From a virus, in the IMG/VR virus record IMGVR_UViG_3300030102_000720, positions 1 to 30,031 of that record: a stretch of 30,031 nt of DNA; one strand, given 5' to 3'. Shown here piece by piece: positions 5,633-13,896 of the stretch. Positions within the stretch are counted from its first letter, which is position 1. Each line of letters starts with the position of its first letter. A model generated the notes under the pieces. The model was not told the DNA's origin. It made no database searches and saw nothing but the letters and a program-made list of their open reading frames with translations. A program made the position numbers and the translations under genes.

Positions 5633-6115
5633 TTACTCGCATGAATAAGTTGTATCAGTCACGCAAACAACATTATTTGTTGTGCTTGTGTTTGTAACAA
5701 TCGTGGCTTCAGCTATAGAAGCCATAGTACTGTTCGTATCAATTGCAACGTCTTTGTTATTATTGCTGTTTGTTGTAGCTATCGTAGTATTATTGTTTGA
5801 CTGAGTACGAGCTACATCTGCATTGACTGCAATACCAGTTGCTTGCACAATAGATGGAACAAGTATGTTAGCCCAAGCCAGTGCGCTGTCTTTGCCTGAG
5901 TTCGGTGCAGCATGGTTTGTGTTTGTGTTCTGCATCATCATAGCAGCAGCTACCGCACCTGCTTCCCCCTGCGCTGCAATCTCTTTAATGGCATCCATCC
6001 TTGCTTCTTCTTTAGCAATGATAGCAGCCTGATAATGTTCATTCATAGCTACGTCATTCTTTGACGAGCAAGCTAGTGGTAAAGATAATACTGTAAATAA
6101 AAGTATAGATTTCAT
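5633..6115 (-). CDS. Phage lipoprotein
   Basis: A 160-residue protein starting at ATG 6115 (GAGG upstream); a longer frame to 6148 overlaps the previous gene and has no ribosome site. The N-terminus (MKSILLFTVLSLPLAC) is a lipoprotein signal with Cys16 as the likely modified residue, although Pro at -3 is unusual for a lipobox. The mature part has an Ala/Glu-rich helix, then Asn/Thr-rich low-complexity sequence (TQSNNNTTIATTNSNNN) and two Cys near the end (VVCV and YSCE). It should be anchored in the outer or inner membrane. Candidate roles are outer-membrane spanin or superinfection exclusion; neither is proven. No separate Rz partner was found. Confidence 0.7.
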   Translation of the reverse strand: MKSILLFTVLSLPLACSSKNDVAMNEHYQAAIIAKEEARMDAIKEIAAQGEAGAVAAAMMMQNTNTNHAAPNSGKDSALAWANILVPSIVQATGIAVNADVARTQSNNNTTIATTNSNNNKDVAIDTNSTMASIAEATIVTNTSTTNNVVCVTDTTYSCE

Positions 6116-6116
6116 T

Positions 6117-6593
6117 TTAAACCTCTGGTTTTGTAGGCCAATCATCATCGGCTAATCTAGGCCAATTTTCGTGATCGGGTAAATTGCGTAATGCAGTTCT
6201 ATATGTTCTCCATGCGGTTTGCGCTTCTGAAGATAAGGCTGAGTCAGAAACTTGTGTCCAATCTGATTCTAATAATTTAGCATTTCTGAAATGACGCATT
6301 TGCTCATTTAAAGTTTCAGTTTCCATGTCTATTGCTTCTTGAGTAACTTCAAATGTTTCCCAACCTAACGTCCAGACACCATCAATAAGTTCTGGCTCTT
6401 CTTTAGACTGTGCGCTAAGATAAAGATTTTCTACGTTAGGTGGAGGAGGAACAACAACTCTGTAAACACCAAACTGTTCTAAAAATTCATCATCCATATC
6501 GTATGGAAAACTTGTATTAGGATTCTCAGTTCGTAACATTCCTACTGAATAAGGAAAAGTATCTACTGCACCATCAACTATTTTTACATACAT
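6117..6593 (-). CDS. Tail assembly chaperone-like protein
   Basis: A 158-residue protein. The C-terminal third (about residues 100-150) reads R-x2-RN-x-LL-x-SDWTQ, then TAWRTYRTALRNLP, then WP at the end. This is the pattern of the phage tail assembly chaperone domain found at the end of many tail fiber assembly proteins. The N-terminal half (VDTFPYSVGMLRTENPNTSFP) also fits that family. Such proteins help fold or attach distal tail proteins, here probably the two large fiber proteins immediately upstream in the operon. It ends 2 bases before the lipoprotein start. Confidence 0.7.
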   Translation of the reverse strand: MYVKIVDGAVDTFPYSVGMLRTENPNTSFPYDMDDEFLEQFGVYRVVVPPPPNVENLYLSAQSKEEPELIDGVWTLGWETFEVTQEAIDMETETLNEQMRHFRNAKLLESDWTQVSDSALSSEAQTAWRTYRTALRNLPDHENWPRLADDDWPTKPEV

Positions 6594-6604
6594 CTTATTT
6601 ACCT

Positions 6605-8329
6605 TTACATATTAAAACTATTACTTGTGTCAGATCTATCATTTACAGTACCTGCATTTTGAAACGTTACAGCAGAATTATATCTTTTATCTCTATAAAA
6701 ATTACCGCTTGATGGAGTACCGTAATTCATACTAATATTACCATCCGCATCAACATTAGATGTCTGATCTAAAATTGTTGGTATTGTTAAATCACTAATT
6801 GTTATTTGATGAATACTACTACCATCAGTTAATGTAATTGGCGTAGAAAAATCGTGATAGTTTGGGTCTGGTATTTTAACATGTTTCATGTGGTAAGAAC
6901 CAAGATCATCTTGCCTAAAAGAAACAATAACATTGCCATACATATCTTCACGACATGATAATGATTGAATGTCACCATAATTTGTTGGTACTTCAATTTT
7001 AATTGCTTTTTCTACATCACCACTATTATTAAAAAGTAACAAACCAACAGTAGTTAAATCAATAACATAAGGACAAACAATTCCAAACATGTCTTGTCGT
7101 GGATATGTATAGTATAGAGATTGATTTCCACCAGTAAAAGCTATTGATCTAGTTGCACTTGCATAATCGGGAAAAGCAGTATCACTGTCATTTCTTAAAC
7201 TAGATATACTGTTACGACATGCCCAAGACTTTGCCCATAATACTCCACTAGTTGTAACTTTTAATAAAACACAAGTATCATATTTTGACAAACCGCTACT
7301 TGTTCTAGTTTGCAAACCAAGATATACATAACCTCTTTCATACGTTATACTATTAATAATTTCAGCGCCTATTCTAAAAGAATTTATAAACATAGTGCCA
7401 TTGGTGTTTCCATTTCTTAATTTATAACTAGAAGAAGTAGCAGATTGCAAATTTCGCAAATCAAATAATTCATTAACCGAAGTCCTGCCATATGAATAAT
7501 GTTTAGTAAATAATAATTGATGAAGATAAGAAGGTGAATTACCATATTGCGAAATGGTGTGAAAAAAACCATTAGAATCAGAAGCTTGATAGTTTAATTT
7601 TCTTGGTTCAGCTCCTAAAGTGTCACATACAAAAGCAGTATTAGTTTGATTATTTCCAAACCCATAAACATCGCTTGTACCAGCCATTGTACCATTATGA
7701 TTATCTAAATAATTATCAGAAGCACCAACTCCATATCTTATTACTATTCCATTTTTCCAAGGACTCCCACCCCACCCCCACCAAGATTGAGTTCCCACAA
7801 CAAATAATGCTAAATTATCTACATTACCTTCCGCAGTATCTTTGCTATCAAACCAAAAACAACTAGTACCAGCTATTCCATAAGAACTACTACTTGTTCT
7901 CCAAATATCAAATATCTCAATATTACCGTTAGTATCTAATACGCAAATAAACATATCCTTGAGATTTGTTTCTTCGCCAACAATAGCAATTTTACCATCA
8001 TCACTTATTGCTACATCTTTAACAGCATACTTCCAAGTACTATTTGTTGCACCATAATAATATGCTTTAGACCAAGCTCGATTTGCTAAATTACCATTTG
8101 TAAATTTTTCAACAACAAAACCAAAAGTATTATTCCCCACTCTTGCAGGGTTTACAGAATAATAATTGTTATTTCTATCATGTCTTATGCCAACAAAATC
8201 ATAACTAAATGTACTAAAAGTGCTAGCCGTACTTATGTAATTACCAAATCTTCTATACCTATACCCAGTAAAAGCACTGTCATGATATTCACTACCTGAT
8301 GATTGAATACTTTTTGCTAATTGAAACAT
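6605..8329 (-). CDS. Large tail protein, probable receptor-binding protein (propeller-like repeats)
   Basis: A 574-residue protein made mainly of short beta-strands, rich in Tyr, Ser and Asn. Several segments resemble blades of a beta-propeller, for example VAISDDGKIAIVGEE, a stretch ending in GIVIRYGV, ERGYVYLGLQT and CVLLKVTTSGVLWAKSWA. The N-terminus and the last 80 residues lack these repeats. It begins where the T7-like fiber gene ends (TAATG overlap) and precedes the tail chaperone-like gene, so a distal receptor-binding or adhesin role is likely. No enzymatic motif for polysaccharide cleavage is obvious. The propeller fold is my reading and needs structure prediction. Confidence 0.65.
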   Translation of the reverse strand: MFQLAKSIQSSGSEYHDSAFTGYRYRRFGNYISTASTFSTFSYDFVGIRHDRNNNYYSVNPARVGNNTFGFVVEKFTNGNLANRAWSKAYYYGATNSTWKYAVKDVAISDDGKIAIVGEETNLKDMFICVLDTNGNIEIFDIWRTSSSSYGIAGTSCFWFDSKDTAEGNVDNLALFVVGTQSWWGWGGSPWKNGIVIRYGVGASDNYLDNHNGTMAGTSDVYGFGNNQTNTAFVCDTLGAEPRKLNYQASDSNGFFHTISQYGNSPSYLHQLLFTKHYSYGRTSVNELFDLRNLQSATSSSYKLRNGNTNGTMFINSFRIGAEIINSITYERGYVYLGLQTRTSSGLSKYDTCVLLKVTTSGVLWAKSWACRNSISSLRNDSDTAFPDYASATRSIAFTGGNQSLYYTYPRQDMFGIVCPYVIDLTTVGLLLFNNSGDVEKAIKIEVPTNYGDIQSLSCREDMYGNVIVSFRQDDLGSYHMKHVKIPDPNYHDFSTPITLTDGSSIHQITISDLTIPTILDQTSNVDADGNISMNYGTPSSGNFYRDKRYNSAVTFQNAGTVNDRSDTSNSFNM

Positions 8330-10605
8330 TAAGCAGCCCCCACTACTGCACCATAATACGAACTACCTACTCGCCATATTGTTACTACTGTATAACCAAT
8401 GGTTTTTAATGTTGGCGCACTACCGCCATTATTTACCCAAGTCATTGAAGGCCAACTTACCGTATAACTAGAACCATCATCTATCATTACTGTTACCGAA
8501 TTGCCTTCATTAAAACTGCTAACAGTAAAAGTTGTATTTGCTGTAAGCGTTTTATATTGTATGCCTCCATTTGAAGGGTCAATAGCTGTGCCAGTTAAGT
8601 TGTAAACAGTTTCAGTAACTTCATTTGCAGCAAGGTTATCAGCATAAATATTTCTCCATCTCAGAGAGGTGCTGCCCATGTCGTGAGTGCTATCAGCAGC
8701 AGGGTCTAAATCTTTTGCTGTTGTTGTTGTCCCAACTAAATTGCCAGTAAGATCACCAGTTACACCCCCAGTAACATTCCCAGTAACATTCCCAGTAACA
8801 TTGCCTGTCAAAGCACCAGTGACATCACCAGTTACATTACCTGTTAAGTTACCAGTTACATTCCCAGTTACATTCCCAGTAAGGTTACCAGTTACATTAC
8901 CCTCAACATTTGCAGCAAGCGTTCCTGTTGTTATTGTAAGATCGCCAGTTGAAGCACCAGTAAATGAACCTGTGCCTAATGTAAATTTATCAGCACTTTC
9001 ATCCCAACCAATAAAAGCATTGTCACTGCTACCTCGTTCTATAACAATTCCTGCATCATTTGCAGGTGTGCCAGATGTGCCATTGCCAAGCTCTATAAGA
9101 GCATCACTGACAACAGTGTTTGTTGTAGAAACTGTGGTAGTCGTGCCATTTACAGTTAAGTTACCTGTTATTGTAGCGTTACCTGATACACTGAGATTAC
9201 CACCAGTATTTACATTTTCCGCAATACCAACACCACCATCAATAATAACTGCACCAGTTGTTGTGCTTGTTGATGTAGTTGTGTCGTTAAAATTAGTTGC
9301 ACCAGTTACATCTAATGTACCTGCTAATGTTGCGTTTGCTCCAGAAAAAGTAACGGCTGTTGTAGTGCCACTATCTAAACGTAAATCACCAGATGTATTA
9401 ACAAGTCTGCCATACGTTGTGGCCTCATCTTTAATTAAAACTGTACCGCTTGCAGTATTTAATTCAATGCCGCCATTTCCTGCATCTAAAATTATTCCAC
9501 CACCAGAACTTGTTTCTATAGTAGTGTTACCAACAGGGTTACCTAATGTTGCAGATGTAACTCTTACTGCTTTAACATCAGCCCATTTATAAGTACCACC
9601 TAAATCATATGTATTATCAGCTGAAGGAAGAATATCAGAATCAACAACACCTAATACGCTTACAGTATCTAAACCGTTACTTCCTAAATCAACATTACCT
9701 TTAACGTTTATTGAGCCTTCAAATACGCTCGTCATAGAACTATCTAATGCTTCAACGCGATTAAGGTAAGCCGCTCCCCATCTAAGTGATGTACTGCCTA
9801 AAAAATAATTACCTGATGAAGAAGGTACTAAACTACTATCAAACCTACCTGTTGCAGTAATAGTATCGCTAGTTGCATTTCCTAAATCAGTATTGCCATT
9901 TATAGTAAAATTACCTGTGGCTGTAACACTACCTGCAATCATATCATCAACGTTAAAGATAACATCATACTTTGCAGAATTAAGGTTAGTGTCTAAAGGT
10001 GTTGAGCCAGTAGAGGTGTGTGCAGAATTAACAATATAAATAGAACCATCACTGCTGTCTCTAACAATGTCTCTTTCTTGATATGCAGTAGATGTAGCCC
10101 AGTTGCCTTTATTTGTGCCAAGCTCTTGAGAGATAAGAGTATCTCCTGCGGAGTTAAAAGCTAAAACTTTATTAACCCTGTCGGCTGCAAGAGGTAATGT
10201 AAGTGATGCACCAGTATCAAAGTCAGAAAGCTTAAGACCCCTACCTGCTAAATCATCCAGATCCGCAGCAACAGCAACAAGTCGATCAAGCTCTGTATTC
10301 AAAGCAACAATATTAAATGCACCAGAAACAGGAAAATCAGTTGTTCTTTCTAAGGCAATATCACGGGTAATAACAACAGTAGACCCACCAGTGCCACCTG
10401 TGACAGACATAGAAACAGTACCAGTAGAACCATCGCCACCTGTAACAGTGTAGTGTGTCGTGATTGTCTTAAGCGTTCCGTCAACGTAGACATTCAAATC
10501 TCCATTATCAAAGAACTCGAATGGTACTGCAAAACTTGTTTGTGTTACGCCTTGCCCTACTGTGTAAGAAATACGTGGTGAATTGTCTGCTAAGTTAATT
10601 GTCAT
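8329..10605 (-). CDS. Tail fiber protein (T7 gp17-like N-terminus)
   Basis: A 758-residue fiber. Residues 1-160 resemble the T7 gp17 N-terminal tail-binding domain (ISYTVGQGVTQTSFAVPFEF, VITRDIALERTTDF, LNTELDRL). The shaft is repetitive: three copies of a (D/F)(L/M)G(S/G)-x2-(L/Y)(R/K)W unit near residues 268-276, 334-341 and 640-650, many Thr/Gly stretches, and about 14 tandem tetrapeptides of type N-V-T-G at residues 568-623. The C-terminal 90 residues look like a small globular tip. It links the tail to the host surface, probably carrying or cooperating with the next protein. A terminator and a repeat of the late motif lie directly upstream, so it has its own transcription start point by inference. 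Confidence 0.85.
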   Translation of the reverse strand: MTINLADNSPRISYTVGQGVTQTSFAVPFEFFDNGDLNVYVDGTLKTITTHYTVTGGDGSTGTVSMSVTGGTGGSTVVITRDIALERTTDFPVSGAFNIVALNTELDRLVAVAADLDDLAGRGLKLSDFDTGASLTLPLAADRVNKVLAFNSAGDTLISQELGTNKGNWATSTAYQERDIVRDSSDGSIYIVNSAHTSTGSTPLDTNLNSAKYDVIFNVDDMIAGSVTATGNFTINGNTDLGNATSDTITATGRFDSSLVPSSSGNYFLGSTSLRWGAAYLNRVEALDSSMTSVFEGSINVKGNVDLGSNGLDTVSVLGVVDSDILPSADNTYDLGGTYKWADVKAVRVTSATLGNPVGNTTIETSSGGGIILDAGNGGIELNTASGTVLIKDEATTYGRLVNTSGDLRLDSGTTTAVTFSGANATLAGTLDVTGATNFNDTTTSTSTTTGAVIIDGGVGIAENVNTGGNLSVSGNATITGNLTVNGTTTTVSTTNTVVSDALIELGNGTSGTPANDAGIVIERGSSDNAFIGWDESADKFTLGTGSFTGASTGDLTITTGTLAANVEGNVTGNLTGNVTGNVTGNLTGNVTGDVTGALTGNVTGNVTGNVTGGVTGDLTGNLVGTTTTAKDLDPAADSTHDMGSTSLRWRNIYADNLAANEVTETVYNLTGTAIDPSNGGIQYKTLTANTTFTVSSFNEGNSVTVMIDDGSSYTVSWPSMTWVNNGGSAPTLKTIGYTVVTIWRVGSSYYGAVVGAA
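8734..8902 (-). repeat. Tandem 12-base repeats encoding N-V-T-G tetrapeptides
   Basis: About 14 imperfect copies of a 12-base unit run through the fiber gene, each encoding (N/D/G/A)-(V/L)-T-G. The frame is kept throughout. Such tracts can expand or shrink by recombination and so change shaft length. The opposite strand carries an artefactual open frame because of the repeats. Confidence 0.85.
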
Positions 10606-10652
10606 AATAGAACCTCATTTGAGTGCAGAATATAAATCAATTAAGAAAGCTG

Positions 10653-10662
10653 CAACGCACAA
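10653..10662 (-). promoter_or_regulatory. Late promoter-like motif copy 1 (before tail fiber)
   Basis: Minus strand TTGTGCGTTG followed by CA, identical over ten bases to copies at 21703-21712 and 25403-25412. It lies 47 bases before the fiber ATG and starts inside the T run of the terminator at 10661-10692. The arrangement suggests termination followed by re-initiation. Candidate phage-specific promoter; inferred from recurrence, strand and position. Confidence 0.5.
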
Positions 10663-10692
10663 AAAACGATTCTATCCGCACAATTAGAATCG
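10661..10692 (-). terminator. Intrinsic terminator after the internal virion protein genes
   Basis: On the minus strand, CGATTCTA (10692-10685) pairs perfectly with TAGAATCG (10674-10667) across a 10-base loop and is followed by six T (10666-10661). The stem includes the last codons and most of the stop codon of the gp16-like gene. The T run leads straight into the TTGTGCGTTG motif. Confidence 0.82.
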
Positions 10693-13600
10693 ACCTATTC
10701 CTATAGATCCCACGTTATCATCAACCGCTCTAGTTAAATTGTTAGTAAAACCCTTTAACCAAAATAGTTGAGCAAAAGGCAGAACTCTGCCTAAATCTTT
10801 TGTGCCTTCTCCTATATTGCCAGTAAGAAGATTTTCAAAAGCTCTATAATAATCTAACCCAACAGAAGGACCTGCACCTGCAACAGCAGTAACAGCGTCA
10901 GCAATATTTGGTTCTTGTGGATATTTAGGGGCAAGAATACCATTTGTTATGTTAGGACCGCCAAGAGCAAGAGAAGTAGCCATAGAAGTATAAAACAAAT
11001 CGCTGTAAAGTGGTGCTAACCCAGAGTAATCAAATGCTCTAGCAAATTGGTCTTGATAGCTAAGCTCTACATAATCAGGTGTTCTTACCTGCAATACCAT
11101 ATAGCCTAATCCAAGAGCCGCAGCAGTTCCAATAAACTGGCTCTTTATTTGACCATGAGCAAAAGCACCCATTGTTTTATTAACGGCAGCAAGACTATAA
11201 CTATAGAATTGAAATGGTAGTCCAAGTAATCCGCTTTCTATTCTAGCATACCCTCTATACTTAGGGTCTTCTTTCATACCAAATTTTCTAGCAACATGCA
11301 TAGGAATGTATGCAATACCATCTGTAATGATTGGTTTGTCAGCAGGAGTTCCCATTAAAATAGTATTTGCAACACCAGAGCCTAATGCGTTTCTAAATCT
11401 ATTTTGAGCAAGCTCATCTGTCCATGTATCTGAGTTTGCTAAATATAAACCAGAGTCACCCTTTTGCCAGTTGCCTTGTTGCTTTGCAATTCTATTAGCA
11501 ATAGGAGCATCAATCAGATATCTAGCTAAATACTCTTGCTCCATTTTAGTTGCTTTGCCTTCAGACAGTCGAACAGAATAATCTATCAAAGTATGACTAC
11601 GCATCATAGCGTCAAAGTCTTTGAATATTCTTGTTAATGGAGCTAAGCCATTTAATAAATAAAATGCATTTTTAGATTTATCAAAGATATTAGAACGTAA
11701 GGGATTATTACCTAAATCATCTACTAATCTTAAATGAACACTACCAAACAATATTTCTAACGCTTCACCTGCTATTCTAGCCTCTTTACCACCAAGTTTA
11801 ATTTGGTTGTTTTGCATAACACCAAATAAACCTCTCATGGTTTTACCAAGCCCATGCTCCATAATAATCTTTGCAGGTTCAGTAAGTGTCGCAATACCTG
11901 CAGAACCTAAGTACCCAAGCTGCGCTGCGGTTCTTAATACTTCGGCTGCTTTATAATCCCAAGAACTAGGGTCTCTGTGTATAACGCTTCCTGCAATTCT
12001 TTCATAAAGATGTCTTTGATCTCTAAGAACAGCATTTCTTTTTTTCTCTTTTACACCTGCATCTATTAAATCTAACTCTTGATCGTCTAATAACTCATCA
12101 ATAGATCTGCCGCCAAATTGTTTAGAAAACTCATATCTAGACCCAGTTCTTGTGGTGTAAGCTCTCATTACTTGAATAGGATTAGTGTGTATAAACTCTA
12201 AAACTTCTGAGTTTGGTATATCAATCATTCTATGTTTTAAATGTTTTGATTTGCCCATACCAAAAAATGCTTGGTCAAAATCTAACGGATCACCATTATT
12301 AATAATCTTATCTGTAATATCTTTAACTCTAGCATTTACATCACTTGTTCTTGTAGAAAGCCTAAAAGTTTCAACACCATCTTTTGTCATTCTTTCTATT
12401 TCAGCAGGATTGTCTTTAAACCATCTGGCTAAAACAGTTTCAAATCTTTCTCTATTTTTCTTAATATAATCTCTGTCCCAATATCTTGGTCTAAATACAG
12501 TTTCGTTTCTTGGTTTTACTTTTGGCTCTTCACCTGCCTCATCAAGAATAGACTGATGCATTTCCATTGTTTGCTTTTGCCTAGCAATAGATCTATTTAT
12601 TGCAGCTTTTGCATCTTTGGTTTTTGCAGTCTTAAGTTTTTTTTCTAAAAAATCTATTCTGTTCTGTCGTTTCTTAATATCAGTTTTATAAAAAGCATTG
12701 CTGCCAATCATGCCTTCTTCACGTAGTCTAACTTCCCAATCATCATAAAATTTATTAAGAGAGGACATTGCTCTTGACTCAAAAGCATCAGAAGCCTTTT
12801 CCCCTCTAATTATTTTAGCATCAACTCTTTCTATCCAAGACTCGAAGTCAGATCTTTTATGCAAATAATCTAAAGGCTTTATTGTTCCCTTTCCTGTTGA
12901 CTCACCCCAAATCTGCACAAGATCATCATAAACTTGAACCATTTCACCATCTAGTAATTTAGAGTTCTGATGCACAGAAGGTCTTAATGATTTACCTGCC
13001 TTATTCGCAGCAAGTAATATTCCAGAATCGTTTGCTATCTCTAGAGTTGTTAGCTTTACGCTGTCAGGAATACTTTTGTCTTGCAGTATTCTTTTCATTG
13101 GCGTTGTTACAGCATTGTAAAGCCATGAATTAGTAAAGATACTATCAGCAATGCTTAAGTCTGTAGTTGCTGTAGAAGGGTCTCCAACAGTATCAAAGTC
13201 AGATAGCTTTTGGCTTTTGTCAAAACCCTCATCTACAACCGTAGGTTTGTATGTAGGGTCTATAGATTGTCTAAGATTATTTATTTCTACTTCTGCATCT
13301 CTAGTTGCTCTAGCCCTTCTAGTTACAGGTATAGAAATCAAACTTTGTAAAGCAGCACCAAATACAAAAGCACTACCAACATTTACAGCAACTTCTTCTT
13401 TAGTTGCTAAAGGATCAAAGGGATAACGAATTGCTTCTTGTCCTGCTACAATTGCACTAGTAGCAGTACCAGTTTTTAAGGCTTTGTATGCTACGCTTCC
13501 ACCTTTAATAAAAGGTAATGGTAAATAATTAATAACATCAAAAAACTCTGCTCCAATTTGCATACCCATTGAAGCATTGCCATAAATATCTCTTCTAGCA

Positions 13601-13896
13601 ATATTATCTCTTAAATCTTTTTCTAAATGTCTTAAATGCTCCATGCTAGTTGCTCTAGCAAGTTCTACAGAATACATTTTTAAATCATCAGAAACATTGT
13701 CAACTGCGCTAAAACCCTCTTCTACTTCAGGACGCCAACCAAATTTATTATATTCCCTAATTCTGTCTATAAGTGGGTCATACCTCATGCCAAGCATAGC
13801 GCCTACAGTTTTTAAAAACTCAGGGCTTTCTTGTTCTTCTACTGGTCTGTCAGGTAAATACTCTATAACAGGTTTTGTTGTTAAAGCATTTTTCAT
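10684..13896 (-). CDS. Internal virion protein, T7 gp16 position (ejection protein)
   Basis: A 1070-residue protein in the place of T7 gp16, the largest ejectosome component. It has hydrophobic or amphipathic stretches that could insert in the membrane (VAVNVGSAFVFGAALQSLIS; FIGTAAALGLGYMVLQV; AVTAVAGAGPSVGL), a charged coiled-coil zone around residues 395-450 (IDFLEKKLKTAKTKDAK), and a Gly/Ala-rich region near 660-720. I do not see a transglycosylase domain at the N-terminus, unlike T7 gp16, so wall opening may be done by another virion protein. It overlaps the gp15-like gene by 4 bases (ATGA) and is followed by a terminator. Assignment rests on size, order and composition. Confidence 0.72.
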   Translation of the reverse strand: MKNALTTKPVIEYLPDRPVEEQESPEFLKTVGAMLGMRYDPLIDRIREYNKFGWRPEVEEGFSAVDNVSDDLKMYSVELARATSMEHLRHLEKDLRDNIARRDIYGNASMGMQIGAEFFDVINYLPLPFIKGGSVAYKALKTGTATSAIVAGQEAIRYPFDPLATKEEVAVNVGSAFVFGAALQSLISIPVTRRARATRDAEVEINNLRQSIDPTYKPTVVDEGFDKSQKLSDFDTVGDPSTATTDLSIADSIFTNSWLYNAVTTPMKRILQDKSIPDSVKLTTLEIANDSGILLAANKAGKSLRPSVHQNSKLLDGEMVQVYDDLVQIWGESTGKGTIKPLDYLHKRSDFESWIERVDAKIIRGEKASDAFESRAMSSLNKFYDDWEVRLREEGMIGSNAFYKTDIKKRQNRIDFLEKKLKTAKTKDAKAAINRSIARQKQTMEMHQSILDEAGEEPKVKPRNETVFRPRYWDRDYIKKNRERFETVLARWFKDNPAEIERMTKDGVETFRLSTRTSDVNARVKDITDKIINNGDPLDFDQAFFGMGKSKHLKHRMIDIPNSEVLEFIHTNPIQVMRAYTTRTGSRYEFSKQFGGRSIDELLDDQELDLIDAGVKEKKRNAVLRDQRHLYERIAGSVIHRDPSSWDYKAAEVLRTAAQLGYLGSAGIATLTEPAKIIMEHGLGKTMRGLFGVMQNNQIKLGGKEARIAGEALEILFGSVHLRLVDDLGNNPLRSNIFDKSKNAFYLLNGLAPLTRIFKDFDAMMRSHTLIDYSVRLSEGKATKMEQEYLARYLIDAPIANRIAKQQGNWQKGDSGLYLANSDTWTDELAQNRFRNALGSGVANTILMGTPADKPIITDGIAYIPMHVARKFGMKEDPKYRGYARIESGLLGLPFQFYSYSLAAVNKTMGAFAHGQIKSQFIGTAAALGLGYMVLQVRTPDYVELSYQDQFARAFDYSGLAPLYSDLFYTSMATSLALGGPNITNGILAPKYPQEPNIADAVTAVAGAGPSVGLDYYRAFENLLTGNIGEGTKDLGRVLPFAQLFWLKGFTNNLTRAVDDNVGSIGIGRF

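Noticed and set aside
8734-8902. Possible CRISPR or other regularly spaced array
   Set aside because: The units are directly adjacent 12-base repeats without spacers, in frame within the fiber gene, encoding N-V-T-G.
8687-9592. A 301-codon plus-strand open frame, Pro/Val-rich
   Set aside because: It is the antisense shadow of the repetitive fiber gene: the 12-base repeats contain no stop in this frame. It has no ribosome site and runs against the late operon.
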